Positions 44,889 to 55,415 of a DNA stretch of 64,000 nt are shown in pieces. The notes beneath the pieces are model-generated. The model was given only the letters and a program-made list of their open reading frames with translations. It was not told where the DNA came from and did not search any database. The stretch spans positions 251,223 to 315,222 of the forward strand of contig PDUO01000033.1 of assembly GCA_003008705.1 (NCBI GenBank). Direction: 5' to 3'. The position numbers and the translations under genes are program-made. Position 1 is the stretch's first letter. Each line of letters begins with the position of its first letter. This DNA comes from Pezicula radicicola (lineage: Eukaryota; Ascomycota; Leotiomycetes; Helotiales; Dermateaceae).

Positions 44889-46412
44889 ATGGCTACCACC
44901 GAACCCGAACAACATGAAGCTGAGGCGGCTCCAATCCCAATTGTCAGTACCCATAATACTGTAAAGTGCCATCTGAATTCTATAAAAAAATATTGATTGG
45001 TTCAAACAGGATCCAGATTTTGGAGATGACGCCGATTCTTCAGTCGGGGACGAGTAAGCCGAAAGCCTTGACGACCTTTTTGTAGATGTGGCTAATGCAG
45101 GAATCAAACAGGATCGCGACGTCTACTGCCTCCTTGACAGATAGCCTTCTTGACTACCGCAAGATCCACGGCAGGACCTTTCAGAATTCAAAGACGACAG
45201 AATACTGGTAAGTCAAACAAGGCCGGCCTGGGGCAATTGACTAATAATCCCCGCCAGGGCCCCGAACGATGACCAATAGAATGACGGCCTAGATATCACG
45301 TAAGTTCCGAAGCTTTGCTAGGCAATTATGGACCTTACCAGCTGTGTAGGCATCACTATTTGACGCTTCTGCTGGACGACCAGCTCTTCCTCGCCCCTCT
45401 CGGTGATCACGCTCAAGTCAGTGACCTCCGAGTCGGCCATCCTTCTCATGCCGTGTAGCTCACCCGCTTGCCACAGAATGTCTTGGATGTTGGAACTGGT
45501 ACCGGCATATGGGCTATGTAAGCTGGAACCGATTCCCTTCGGCAGTCACACGCCATTGACTTCTTGTTTCAGCGACTTCGCCGACCAATTTCCCTCTGCG
45601 GAGGTAGTCGGCACAGACATCTCAAATCTCCGTTTTCCTGAACGCGACGAGGTACTTGCACCCGACCCCGTGCGCTGTTTGTAAAGCTCCCCGCTCCGGG
45701 GTCGGGTGCAAGTACCTCGTCGCAGAAAACCCATCCAGCCCGCCTGGGTGCCCCCCAACTGCAAATTCGAGATCGACGACGCGCAGTTGCCGTGGACCTG
45801 GCACGTCGACCGCTTCGACTTCGTGCACATCCGGAACCTGCACGGCAGCATCAGCGACTGGCCGGCGCTCTACGCGCAATGCTTTCGGCACACCAAACCC
45901 GGCGGCTTGATTGAGGAGCTCGAGTTCGACATCGCTACTAAGTCCGACAAGATCGGCCCGGATCACGTCTACGTCCAGTGGAATAACCTGTTCGCTGAGT
46001 GTGGCGAGAGAATGGGCAGAACCTTCAAGGTCGCGGCCCAGATGAAGCAGCAAATCATCGACGCAGGCTTCGTGGATGTGGTGGAGAAGAAGTGGAAGGT
46101 TCCGATCGGTGGGTGGGCCTCGGATCCGAAGCTGAAGCTCGTTGGTCAGTATACGCTTTTGTTTTTGGATCAGTCGCTCGAGGGATTTGCACTGTACATG
46201 CTGAAAGAAATTATGGGCTGGGAGTACGATGAGATTCAGGTGCTGGTGGCGAAGATGAGACAAGCGCTGAGAGACTGGAGACTATATCCATACTACGAGA
46301 TGTATAGTGCTCTTTCTATTTCCCCCTTTGTCCACAACGGCGTTTTGTCAGTCACTAACTAAGGAATAGTACATTAGTTTACGGTCGTAAGCCTGAGGAA
46401 GTTAAACCCTGA
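44889..46412 (+). pseudogene. LaeA-like class I SAM methyltransferase, interrupted by a hairpin and a TAG
   Basis: Exons 44889-44942, 45010-45053, 45112-45207, 45258-45299, 45350-45416, 45477-45517, 45573-46301 and 46370-46412 join in phase. They read MATTEPEQHEAEAAPIPI, then LLDYRKIHGRTFQNSKTTEY and LTLLLDDQLFLAPLGDHAQN. The SAM-binding motif I is VLDVGTGTGIWAIDFADQFP, followed by VVGTDIS. Later come NCKFEIDDAQLPW, FDFVHIRNLHGSISDW and the end TLVYGRKPEEVKP. This is the TAM-domain family that includes LaeA and many cluster methyltransferases. Two defects break it. A TAG at 45277-45279 stands where homologues have Gln. An insertion of about 100 bases after VVGTDIS carries a perfect foldback and a TAA at 45682-45684. 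Intron options across the insertion do not restore the frame. Confidence 0.8.
45644..45723. mobile_element. Perfect foldback hairpin inserted in the methyltransferase
   Basis: Arms of 26 bases at 45644-45669 and 45698-45723 are exact inverted repeats, starting GCGACGAGGTACTTGC and closing GCAAGTACCTCGTCGC. They are separated by a 28-base loop. Weaker pairing extends outward (GTTTTC on the left, GAAAAC on the right), for about 100 bases in all. It lies between SAM motif I and the PIQPAW block of the enzyme. A miniature foldback element or a templated inverted duplication are the likely origins. Confidence 0.7.
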
Positions 46413-48257
46413 TATAGCTCCGTTCTATATATTTATGACTCCCAATCGCCCAGCGTTGTCGGCAGCGGCTCTAACTGGAACTGATAACATGACAGGCGTT
46501 GCAGCCTACATCGATGAGCAAAAGTGCCCTAGTTGAGACACACTGGAGGGCTTTCTGTTTCCGCCCTTGTCCTCTTCGTCCAGTGTGCCCTGAGCTAGCC
46601 AGATTTTAAGGCTGACGAGCGAAATGCACGCCTGCTATGCCCGACCCAGCAACAATTATCCAGATTCAAATTGCTATAAATATCACCCCATCCTTTAGAT
46701 TCTCAAAGATCTCTTCACTTCCTTTAGCACACTGGCTGTGCTCTATCCAGTCCTTGGAATCTCAATCTCCTCTTCATTTCCCTTTGCCACACTGGCTGTG
46801 CTTCCCTCCAATCCTTCATCTCCATCGGCGCTCCTGGCTGAGTGCCATCATATCTTCGCGACAAGCTTCGCACTCGATCATGCCCTCATCCTCGCTCTTC
46901 AGGGCCCCTTCTCGCCTGACGTCTGATTACCGTCACTCATCTACTAGCCTGCGCATGTACCCCGCTCTACGCAATTGACGGTGTACATTTGGGTAACGAG
47001 TGCAGCATGATATCGTATCATTGGTCCCGTCTCGTGCAACAATAAGAATCCAAAGGATCGATACCGAACGTTTTGTCGCTAATCGCCTCAATCACTCTTT
47101 TTAGGACGAATTAGGCTAGCACGAGCTGGGTTGACAAGACCTTGGACTGCAGACAATAATGGGTGTTTTGTGATTGCTAATGTCAATTTCAATGACAATG
47201 CCTCAGCTGGAGTCAAGGTCGGGAAAACAACTTGGGGGGAGTGGGGTATAAGTATTTGGGGTAGGATTACTGGTGGATGAATAGCTGATTCTTCTCTTCC
47301 TGTGCTTTGTTTAAGAGGAATATCGTGGGTTGGGCTGGAAAGGGCCACCGGTCTATGCATTTATACTTATACTTATCTTTAGTACAATGTATAGAATAGG
47401 CCTAGGATGGGTCAGGAAGTTAGGTTTCATATATCTATGGGCAGTGCATTTTTCAGGTCCAACTTTACCGTTCACTTTGTATCAACTTCAACGATCAGTC
47501 AGGATCACATACATTTTCGAGCGACATGTTCAAATGATTTATGTCTAAGTAAGATAGGAAATTACAGGCCGATGACTCCATCTTTGAAACAATCCATGCC
47601 TTCTGTTAGACGGCTGACTTATCTGCCAAGAGTGAGCAGAATCGGATATCCATTACTGCGCGGATCCTGACGGTCAAAGGTCGTGGAACCAGAGATGAAG
47701 GCAGGATCAGAGGTGGAGGTCAGAATAGACATAAAAGCTAGAATCAGTTGTAAAGGTCAGAATTGGAGCTGGATCGTTCGACGCATTCAGATCATTTAAA
47801 GAGTTGCCTATCACCAAAACCTAAGGCGAGGAGGGCCAGATTCTGAAGTAGTGCTTTGCGACCGTAGCTTCTGGCGTCGCGGCCGGAATAAGAGCAACGG
47901 CTAAAATTGGCCTTAGATCGAAGTGCAAAAATAGGCCCTAAAAGACGCCTAGAATCGAGCCAAAAATCTGAATCAACGAAAGCAAGAACTGGCAGCCTGG
48001 CCAAAAATGAGGGTCGAGATATATCGGAGACAGAGGTCTGTGCTGAGGTTTGCAGGGGTCAGAAATGGAGCAGCGTTCAGGTCCTGTCCATTTACGACCC
48101 CATTTACGACCCCTGTCTCCAAACATCTCAACTTTGGCCATAGCTGCAGATTTGGGCTTGAGTCAATAGGCGCATCCTCGTTCGTATCGTAATCACTCAA
48201 TGCGTTCCAGCCAATAGTACGAGAAAAGAATCCGATTGAAAAATTCTAAATCTATGT
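46413..48257. other. Interval without a supported gene
   Basis: Contains a short direct repeat CACACTGGCTGTGCT near 46726 and 46787, a doubled ATTTACGACCCC near 48091-48115, and a 90-codon minus-strand frame at 47088-47360 with an ATG but no recognisable content. Confidence 0.4.
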
Positions 48258-48530
48258 CTACATAGGACGAATGAGTTGTTCAAATGGCGTAATGTGTCTT
48301 GTCGCTACTAGCAGAACCCGGAAATATTCACAGGACGTCTCCTCTTCAGCCTCATTAACTCCTTCCCACACCAGAGAAACGTTAGTCCTCTCGCCCGCCT
48401 TCGCTACCTTCATGTGGCTGAGCTTTCCAGTGGCTATAGAGCGATCGAGCCAGAGACCACTCGCTGGTCCTCGCACATCAGCTGTGGACATCTGGTCCTG
48501 CTTTGCATAGCGAAGGGCTCCCGGAAACAT
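48258..48530 (-). CDS. Hypothetical 90-residue ORF
   Basis: An ATG-initiated frame with balanced composition includes STADVRGPASGLWLDRSIAT and NVSLVWEGVNEAEEETSCEY. It reads like a real protein segment, but I recognise no family, and no start or splice context confirms it. It could be the end of a lost larger gene. Confidence 0.35.
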   Translation of the reverse strand: MFPGALRYAKQDQMSTADVRGPASGLWLDRSIATGKLSHMKVAKAGERTNVSLVWEGVNEAEEETSCEYFRVLLVATRHITPFEQLIRPM

Positions 48531-48647
48531 ACTAAGAAAATCCCTAGGGAGTACTAGAACTATAGGGTAGATGGCTATGCGCTTACTAAAAGTATGGGAA
48601 AGATGGATGGGTATACGTGACTCTCCTTATCTATCTAGACCCTTCTC

Positions 48648-49589
48648 ATGTTTGACGGCACTCTATTCCTCGGAAAAGTTTTTAACAGCTATAGTCCAAG
48701 ATATATATTGTTGCTTGGCTCTATATTCTACGTCTTTGGCTTCGTAACCTCTTCAGCAACACAATATATCAATTTGTCCTAGCGCAGTCTACATACAGTG
48801 GTATTGCGGCTAGCGCCATTTACTAATCGTCTACAACTTCTGTTGCAACGTGGTTTAAGAAAAACCGCGCTCTTGCCTCGGGTTGTGCATCCTCTAGATC
48901 TATCTTAGGTTGTGTCGTTCTCTCGTAAGTCTTACATCTTGTTTACTTTCCTATAAAGCTGTCGGTAGACAGGAAAATAAGCAAAAGAAAAGAAATTGTT
49001 ACTAATTGGGGTTATGATTATAGTAAACCGCTTGATTGATCATCATCATTTATGAAGTTGATTCCCAAGATTGGATTTCCATGGACTATGTGCACAGTAG
49101 CATTCATCCTCCTCGGCCTGCTTACCATCCCCAACATCTTCAATTCTTTCCTAAAGCGCAATCCAATGCCCTTCCGTATCATGGAATTTGGGAACAACTA
49201 TAAGAAACTACGCTTCTGTTATGTCTCGTTAGTTAGGTTCTTCTTCTTCCTCGGCTTCTTCCTGCCTACAAACTTTATCATTCTGCAGGGTAAGGCCAAT
49301 AGGGTATACCCGTCATTGGCAACGTATTTGCTGTCTATCCTACACGCTACGAGGTAACTCACCAAACTTTATTTATATCAAATTCTATCCCAGAAAGGAC
49401 AGATTCATAATACTAAGTACTATCTTTACAGCATTCAGCCGCATCCTTTCTGGTCGAGTTGCAGACGTCTTCAGCCGGTTTAACATGACTCTCACCACAA
49501 CGCTCGTCACTCCCATCCTTGTCCTCGGCCTCTGGCTACCATCCAACGGTTCCACACCAGTCATCGTCTTCACGGTCTACTTCGGCTGA
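48648..49589 (+). pseudogene. Monocarboxylate-transporter-like MFS pseudogene
   Basis: The plus strand reads LFLGKVFNSYSPRYILLLGS, then (after a one-base frameshift near 48765) YQFVLAQSTYSGIAASAIY. A TAA follows, then SVATWFKKNRALASGCASS. After an intron come KIGFPWTMCTVAFILLGLL and NPMPFRIMEFGNNYKKLRF. After another intron the sequence is AFSRILSGRVADVFSRFNM and LVLGLWLPSNGSTPVIVF, before TGA at 49587-49589. This is the MCH/monocarboxylate porter group of fungal MFS proteins. The first hundred residues and the last helices are missing, so it is a truncated relic with at least one frameshift and stops. Confidence 0.7.
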
Positions 49590-49767
49590 AGTCACATTAA
49601 TGCATCGGACAATCTTGCTATGGCTGGGACATCCAATACGGCACGCAGCTAGTGCAGCCTCGCTCGCTGCAGAACGAAGGCAGATGTCACCATGGACACT
49701 TCAACAAGGACCAGCTCTTACTTCCTGCATTGCAACCTTCGACTCCATCTTATACACCTTTAATCAA

Positions 49768-49937
49768 TGATCGAAATTCAGTGTTCAAAATCAATGGCCG
49801 AAACGAGTGATCCAAACACTAGTAGTTGAAAGCCAGTAGTCCAAAAACCATTGGTCGAAAGCCCGGTGGTCGAAAGCCGGTAGTTCAAACCAGTGGGTGG
49901 GAAAAGCCCGCGGTTAAAAGCCCATGGTCAAGGCACC
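49768..49937. repeat. Minisatellite, about twelve 13-15-base units
   Basis: Units of the form AGTGGTCGAAAGCC, with many single-base variants (AATGGCCGAAAC, AGTAGTCCAAAAACC, GGTGGTCGAAAGCC, GCGGTTAAAAGCCC), lie head to tail. The middle four units are best conserved. Confidence 0.65.
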
Positions 49938-50295
49938 ACTGCACGCGGCTAAAGCATTAGCGAAGTGTAGAGGACCGTAAACATCTTTGAGCAATTCCAG
50001 ATGCGACAGGTCAAAGCAAATTAAATTAATTGCGACGCCTACCTAAGTCAAGGCAATTACCTCCCCACTACCCATCCCTGCCCCCTTACCCCGCACAAGT
50101 AAAAGGAGGAAAATAGAGTTACTATCTCGCAAAACAGTAGGGCAAGCATAAGGCAGAAATTGCTCGAAGTTATATTTGCCTTAGGAGGTAAGATAAGTAA
50201 TAACACATTAACTTTAGAGCTTATTTCAAAGCTTATTTTATAGCTCAAGTCTTCTCTAATCTACGCCTCTATAATACAATACACTATATGTTACG

Positions 50296-51240
50296 AAATG
50301 GGCACGTGTTGAATTAATACACCAATTTCAAGACCAATTTCAAAAACAACTGCACCGGCTTGCAAATCGCCTCGAAGCCTAAAACCACGTTGTTGAAGAA
50401 CGTTTCAAAGCCCAAGGCGCCTAAATCAAAGCCCAAGAGAATAATCACCTTACGGCTCAAAATCAAGTTCTCAACAAGCAAACCAAAGATATACGGACCA
50501 ATATTACAGAGCTTCAGAAGCATCTTCCTTCCTCCTTCCAACCGCGACTACAAAAACCAGGTCCTAAATCTTCTTCTCCTTTACAAAAGCCTTCCTGTGC
50601 CCACGATTCGAAACCTCCCTCCGAATTGTCCCTCTAATTACCTTCCCTAGGTCTGATTCAAAAGCGAGACGTCGTATTCAAATCATGGGCAATCGATCTG
50701 TTTTACCCGAATTGCGAGCTTAATTATTATGAACGTGGCTCCCAATACTAGCAATTCGCCGAAAGAGATAGAAAGGTTATATATCGAGATGTTTTTGCTT
50801 TTACTGATCAGCTCTTGAAGCGCTTTGGCAGAAATGAGAATTTGTCTTGCCGAATTTGTGTAGCCAGAGAGACAGTTGAGGTAGGCGTCAAAGAGGCAGT
50901 GGTGGATGCCATTTGAGATTGTACCTACAATTTGGAACTTAAGAGGAAATGAATCAAGCAAATAAAAATGTAGAACGGCGAAAGAACTCGCTATGGTTGA
51001 GATGAAATGTTTCTGGTAAGCTTGCAACGCACGGGAAACCTATGCGTTGGATGATGTGGATGGGCCCGATGGCGGGATCAGACTCTGTAGGTTTAGTGAT
51101 GGAATCCTGCAAAAGCCGCTATATCCTGCGATCCAACTGATCTCGCTGTGCCAGGTCTTCAGGAAGTGGCCGCAGAGGTAGCTGGGTCAATTGTTTCGTG
51201 GCAATAGTTAGCTGGACAGCTATCTGAGGTGATCCTTAGT
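50296..51240 (+). pseudogene. Decayed coiled-coil (gag-like?) ORF with many stops
   Basis: One frame keeps protein-like sequence for about 230 codons despite stops. The pieces are QFQDQFQKQLHRLANRLEA, TAA, NHVVEERFKAQGA, TAA, IKAQENNHLTAQNQVLNKQT, DIRTNITELQKHLPS, several more stops, then RDVVFKSWAIDLFYPNCEL and ERDRKVIYRDVFAFTDQLLK. A Gln/Glu/Asn-rich coiled coil followed by a globular part resembles capsid-like or other transposon proteins, but I cannot name the family. It is convergent with the Ulp1-like relic, so the two may come from one element. Confidence 0.4.
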
Positions 51241-52150
51241 CCGTGATGACCTCTTCCGGATGCGCCTTCATATGCCGTCGTTTGGATGGACGAGCTACTT
51301 TCTCTATGTTGTCATTAGTGATGTCGTTAGTGATGTCAAGAGAGGCTGGTAGTTCGAGGTGAAGCGGTTGCATTAATTTGCCGAGGCTGCGCAAGACTGA
51401 CGTCCCTTCTTCTTTCTCCTCCACAATATTCGGGTCCCGCACTTCTTCTTCTTCTTCTTCTTCTTGGTTGCTGATATGATGTTGCCGATAATTTGATGCA
51501 TCAAGGCTGTCAACATCATTGTCAATATCATCACAAGCTTCTGATGTGCCATTAGTATCATCAGTATCCCTCTGAGCTCCCAGCTTCATATCTACAAATT
51601 TCTGCCCCACGGCATCCCGTCGTCTTCCTACATCCACCTCTAAATCCCTATTAAGATCCTTCTACCACTTATCCTGGATAATCCTACCCGCTATCTGCGC
51701 CCTCATCATCGCTACATCAACCACTGTTGCAAGCCCTCCACCAAAGACACGCTTGAGAAACGCCGCTGTGTTAGCAAGAAGCCTCGCATGTTCGAGAACG
51801 TAAATGCCACAATCTGTATTGTTGTTTTGGTGCAGTACCTGCCGCGTGAGCTTGATCTTGATGCGAGACTGGTTGAATGCTAGACCGAACTTTGTACTGA
51901 ACGTGCCTTATAACAGATGTACGACCTTATGTCTTTTGCAACGCGTATGTTTCCTGATCGAGAGCCAAGTGAATCGATTGTAGTAATGAAAGCTGTTGCT
52001 CTATATGCTTCTTCTGTAGTTTCTCCGGCCAAAAGACGCTGTCTTAGTATTAGATTCCCAGCTACGACGACTCGACGAGGAAGCAATGTTGTAATACCTC
52101 GTCGTAAATTGGGAGTACAAGATATTCCGCATTCCCAAGATTAATGTATC
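51236..52150 (-). pseudogene. Ulp1/SENP-type cysteine protease relic (transposon-associated type)
   Basis: On the minus strand an Ulp1-like C48 peptidase can be read in two frames. The first is AFITTIDSLGSRSGNIRVAK (the block around the catalytic Asp). After a frameshift near 51900 comes QVLHQNNNTDCGIYVLEHAR, which has the Gln and the nucleophilic Cys of the family. A stop (TAG) near 51660 precedes an acidic tail with a run of seven Glu ending at 51236. In fungi such domains occur in SUMO proteases and very often in DNA transposons; the acidic tail, decay and MITE-rich setting favour a transposon origin. Confidence 0.55.
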
Positions 52151-53194
52151 AGGCCTTTCTAGCCTATTGTAAAGTACTCTTATAGTCGATCGTATATTAG
52201 GAGTCTCGATGTTTTATATAAAAGAAGCTTATTCGAGTTAAGACCTTTTAAGTAGTAGTAGATGATTTTACCAAAGACTTAATATAGTAATTGATCATCT
52301 TATAGGATAGTCTTTCGCTATCATTAAGCTTATAAAGGTGTTAAGGTTCTAATACTACGACCTTATAGTAGATAAATAGGTATCCGGGCTTACCCTACTA
52401 CTAAGTGAGTTGTTAGCTTAGCTTCCTAGGTATATCTATGTAAAAATCAGAAGTAGAGTCGGAAGCTTAATCTATATTATTAAATATTCTTCTATTGTCT
52501 ATTTCTAAGATATTACTATTATATTCCGTACTACCATCGTCATCTAAGCTAGCGAGGCTAGGAGTGGAAGCCTTATTATAGAGAGGGGGAAGTTCCGTAT
52601 ACTTATAAATCTAAGATATAGGTAAGAAGTCGCTAAGTTTATCTACTATCCGAGGAGTTCGGAGAATACCTGGTTGGCCAGCTGAAGGGGTGCTATGTCC
52701 AACTATATTGTCTAAGCCAATTGTTATATCATCTAGTAGCGCTGCACACCCTCGAGGGAGTTCAATGACGGTGTTAGTGTTAGTATTAGTGCTAGCATCA
52801 TTGTAGTAGTCTGTATCCAGGGAAGGCTGAGCGTTTCCGGATGGCTAAGTAGGCACTAGTCTTGTTTTGTATAGTATTCCTATCGACTAGAAATTTAGCG
52901 GTGCTACTCAGGGTTTTTAGGTGACGCAGGAGTAATTTCCATGTCAGTTTGGAAAGGCAGAGTCGCTGGTGGAGATTCTGGTTCTGGAAAGCGATAAGCA
53001 GTCAGTACTTTGAAGCTGTATGCAGGAAGAGAGGTATACCAGAAGTTGGAGAATCTCCGGAGACAGAATCGACAAAAGGGGGAGGCGAGGTTGGCATCGT
53101 GCAGAGCGCGGATTCAGAATACTTAATATCGTACAATGTAAACCTGGCCATATCATTGCTGACATTCCTCGAGCGCATTCCTCTTCTCTTTTAT
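52151..53194. other. AT-rich to mixed interval, no gene seen
   Basis: TA-rich from 52150 to about 52640. The part from 52940 has open frames on both strands without recognisable content. Confidence 0.4.
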
Positions 53195-53398
53195 CGTAGA
53201 AACTCTGCAAATTCGGACAGCACTAGTGGGAGTATAGCCCTACTAGCAGCACTTAGCAGGCTGTTTTATTGACCAACTTGACTCTCCACACACCTGAAAT
53301 TATCGCTAAGGTAAATGTACCTAATAAGAGCGTACGTTCTTCGTTTATTAAGCTCGCGGAGCCCTACTAGTGTTGTCCGAATTTGTAGAGTTTCTACG
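53195..53398. mobile_element. MITE-like element 1, about 36-base terminal inverted repeats
   Basis: The left arm at 53195-53230 (starting CGTAGAAACTCTGCAAATTC) pairs with the right arm at 53362-53398 with about four mismatches. TA dinucleotides flank the arms one base out, as expected of Tc1/mariner-mobilised elements. No reading frame of its own. Confidence 0.75.
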
Positions 53399-53410
53399 GT
53401 AGTTTAGAAT

Positions 53411-53526
53411 TACGGAGGTGCCAGGGCTAATGTTTTGCACTCACTGGTGTGTTAGCAGTGTAAATTAAGCTCTGCCGCCAGTAATGAAGGCGGTGAGTGC
53501 AAAACATTAGCCCTGGCACCTCCGTA
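53411..53526. mobile_element. MITE-like element 2, perfect 34-base terminal inverted repeats
   Basis: Arms 53411-53444 and 53493-53526 are exact inverted repeats beginning TACGGAGGTGCCAGGGCTAA. The outer TA on each side fits a TA target duplication, so the element proper is about 112 bases with 32-base repeats. It lies 12 bases from element 1. Confidence 0.85.
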
Positions 53527-54220
53527 AGGAAGTAAGTCAATCGATATACCAGTATCGAAAGATGCCTAGTTGAATATGATTTTTCAATGGTCAGATTGCC
53601 AGTAGACGGGTTAGCACCACAGCTAATTGTTAAGGTGGTTGATAGGTTCTAGTGTCGGTATTGCGCACACACGACCCAGAACCGGAATACCATAAAAGGG
53701 CAGGGGAACAAGGAGCATGGCAAGAAGAGAGTAGCCGACGAGGATTATTCAATCCAGTCAGGTTGCAGTCATGGTTTTGGAGGGAAGGAGCGGTATTGGG
53801 TTGTGGATCCAAGCCAAGAACCAGGACCACGTACCAAGAGTGCAGGATAGGCCTAAATCCATATAAAATAAGGCATTTAAGGCGCCATTTCATTAAAGTA
53901 AAAATGGTGCCATATTGGGCCAGAATAGTCGGAATCAATATGCGATTTCGGAGGGATCAGCGGGCGCCAGGGCCACCAGAAATGAGGATATACTGAAAAT
54001 ATGTGATTACGGGCCGACAAGGTGCCTGTTGTAGAGTTAGATTCATGGTTACGGTTTACAGGATGGAATGAGGTGTTGAGCTAGTCAGAGCACAACATGA
54101 AAAAGACCGGGACCCGACCCCGCGGAACCCGACCCCACGGAACCCGAATTGACCCGGTTGTTGGTACTATGCCCCCCTGAATATACCTAAAAGTTCTGTT
54201 TATTTAGGAGGGGGGGATAG
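53527..54220. other. Interval between MITEs with short tandem repeat
   Basis: Contains a tandem CCCGACCCCGCGGAA-like repeat (three copies) at about 54111-54157. A stem of CCCCCCTGAATA and TTTATTTAGGAGGGGGGG lies at 54172-54216, similar to the ends of the element at 54918-55164. No gene is supported. Confidence 0.45.
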
Positions 54221-54653
54221 TAATCGTCGGTCACGTGTGGGAACGTGCCTTACTACTGGCGCTCTCGCTGGTAGTCAGTGAAAGCCAACGTGTAGTGGAA
54301 AGTAAATGCGTAGTGAAAAACCACACCAAATTTTTGACCTTTTCCCTCTTGTTTCTATAATAAAACATAAAAAATCTCAACGATCTTGATAGATAATTAC
54401 TCTAAATTAATCAATTAAATAAATATTAGTACTAATATTTAATTCTATAAAAAAAGTAGATATTTTTAATATATTATAGGGTCTATAATATTAAAAAGAG
54501 TTGTATTTATGTGGTGATTTTTATATACAAATTTTCGCGAATCTAGTTTTTCTAAGGAAAACACATACAACTTTATCGCTATGCATTTGCTTTCGCCGAC
54601 TACCAGCGAGTAGCGCCAGTAGTAAGGCACGGCCCACACGTAACCGACGATTA
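54221..54653. mobile_element. MITE-like element 3, about 65-base inverted repeats
   Basis: Arms 54221-54286 and 54589-54653 pair closely (TAATCGTCGGT... against ...ACCGACGATTA, with a few mismatches and one insertion), and start and end with TA. The interior is AT-rich with no reading frame. Weak pairing may extend inward. Confidence 0.72.
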
Positions 54654-54917
54654 CCATGGGCCCGGATTTTGGAACAGTGTTTCATTTGAGGAAGGAAAAC
54701 ATTTCTAGGGTGGCATTTCAGGTATTTGCCGTATAATAAAGGGCGAGGAGGCAGATTATTGCAGGCTTTTACAAGAATTAGTTCAGGCGGATGAGTTGAG
54801 ATCTCATTCAAATATTATACCACCACGGGAGGTTGAGTGGTAGGTGGGTAGGTGTCACGTTAGGTGGCCTGGGGCCTGAGACCTACGATTACTTTCTAGC
54901 CAAGAACCCGCATAAAT

Positions 54918-55164
54918 ACTATTCCCCCCTCCTCCGAATAAACGTTATTCGGTGGGCAGGTGGAACCAGCTATCAGGGGGGTCTAACTAATAGAAGATAC
55001 TGCTTTCGTGGCCTGTCAGGAGGCAGACAGGCAGGCCACTCGAACCTTCTACATACGCCCTGGTTTTTACAATATACTAGATTTTGGCCTATGCAACAAG
55101 GCAGCCATAGCTCCGACCCATAGAGCCCACCGAATAACATTTATTTGGGGGGGGGGGGGATAGT
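54918..55164. mobile_element. MITE-like element 4, about 40-base inverted repeats
   Basis: Left arm 54918-54957 (ACTATTCCCCCCTCCTCCGA...) pairs imperfectly with right arm 55126-55164, which ends GGGGGGGATAGT. A G homopolymer of about 13 bases lies in the right arm. Its outer ends resemble the short stem at 54172-54222. Confidence 0.6.
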
Positions 55165-55415
55165 AAAAGACCCATTTAGGGAGAACTTTATCCCTCGTAT
55201 TCCCTCGAAGGATTATAGATTTGCAAGTTAATAAAAAAAATATTGTCCGCAACTCCCGTAGAGAGCGAAAAGGAAATCAAGTAAAGGGGGTCGTTTCTAT
55301 AAAGCTGATATCCTTTCTTAAAGGTACTTTGTCTGGAAGAACAAGTCACTTATCTTACTTCAGCTGTCAACTCATTTCTATAATACTCTCTATTACAAAC
55401 TATCATCCATTCAGT

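Noticed and set aside
45669..45725. The methyltransferase hairpin as an ordinary intron
   Set aside because: GT starts near 45651 or 45670 with the CAG at 45723-45725 leave the downstream exon out of frame; flanking codons are not joined correctly by any GT-AG pair I tried.
45622..46263. A 213-codon minus-strand ORF
   Set aside because: Antisense shadow of the methyltransferase, open because of its GC-rich codons.
53652..53996. A 114-codon basic ORF between MITEs
   Set aside because: Open also on the opposite strand, with no recognisable domain and rich in repeat sequence.
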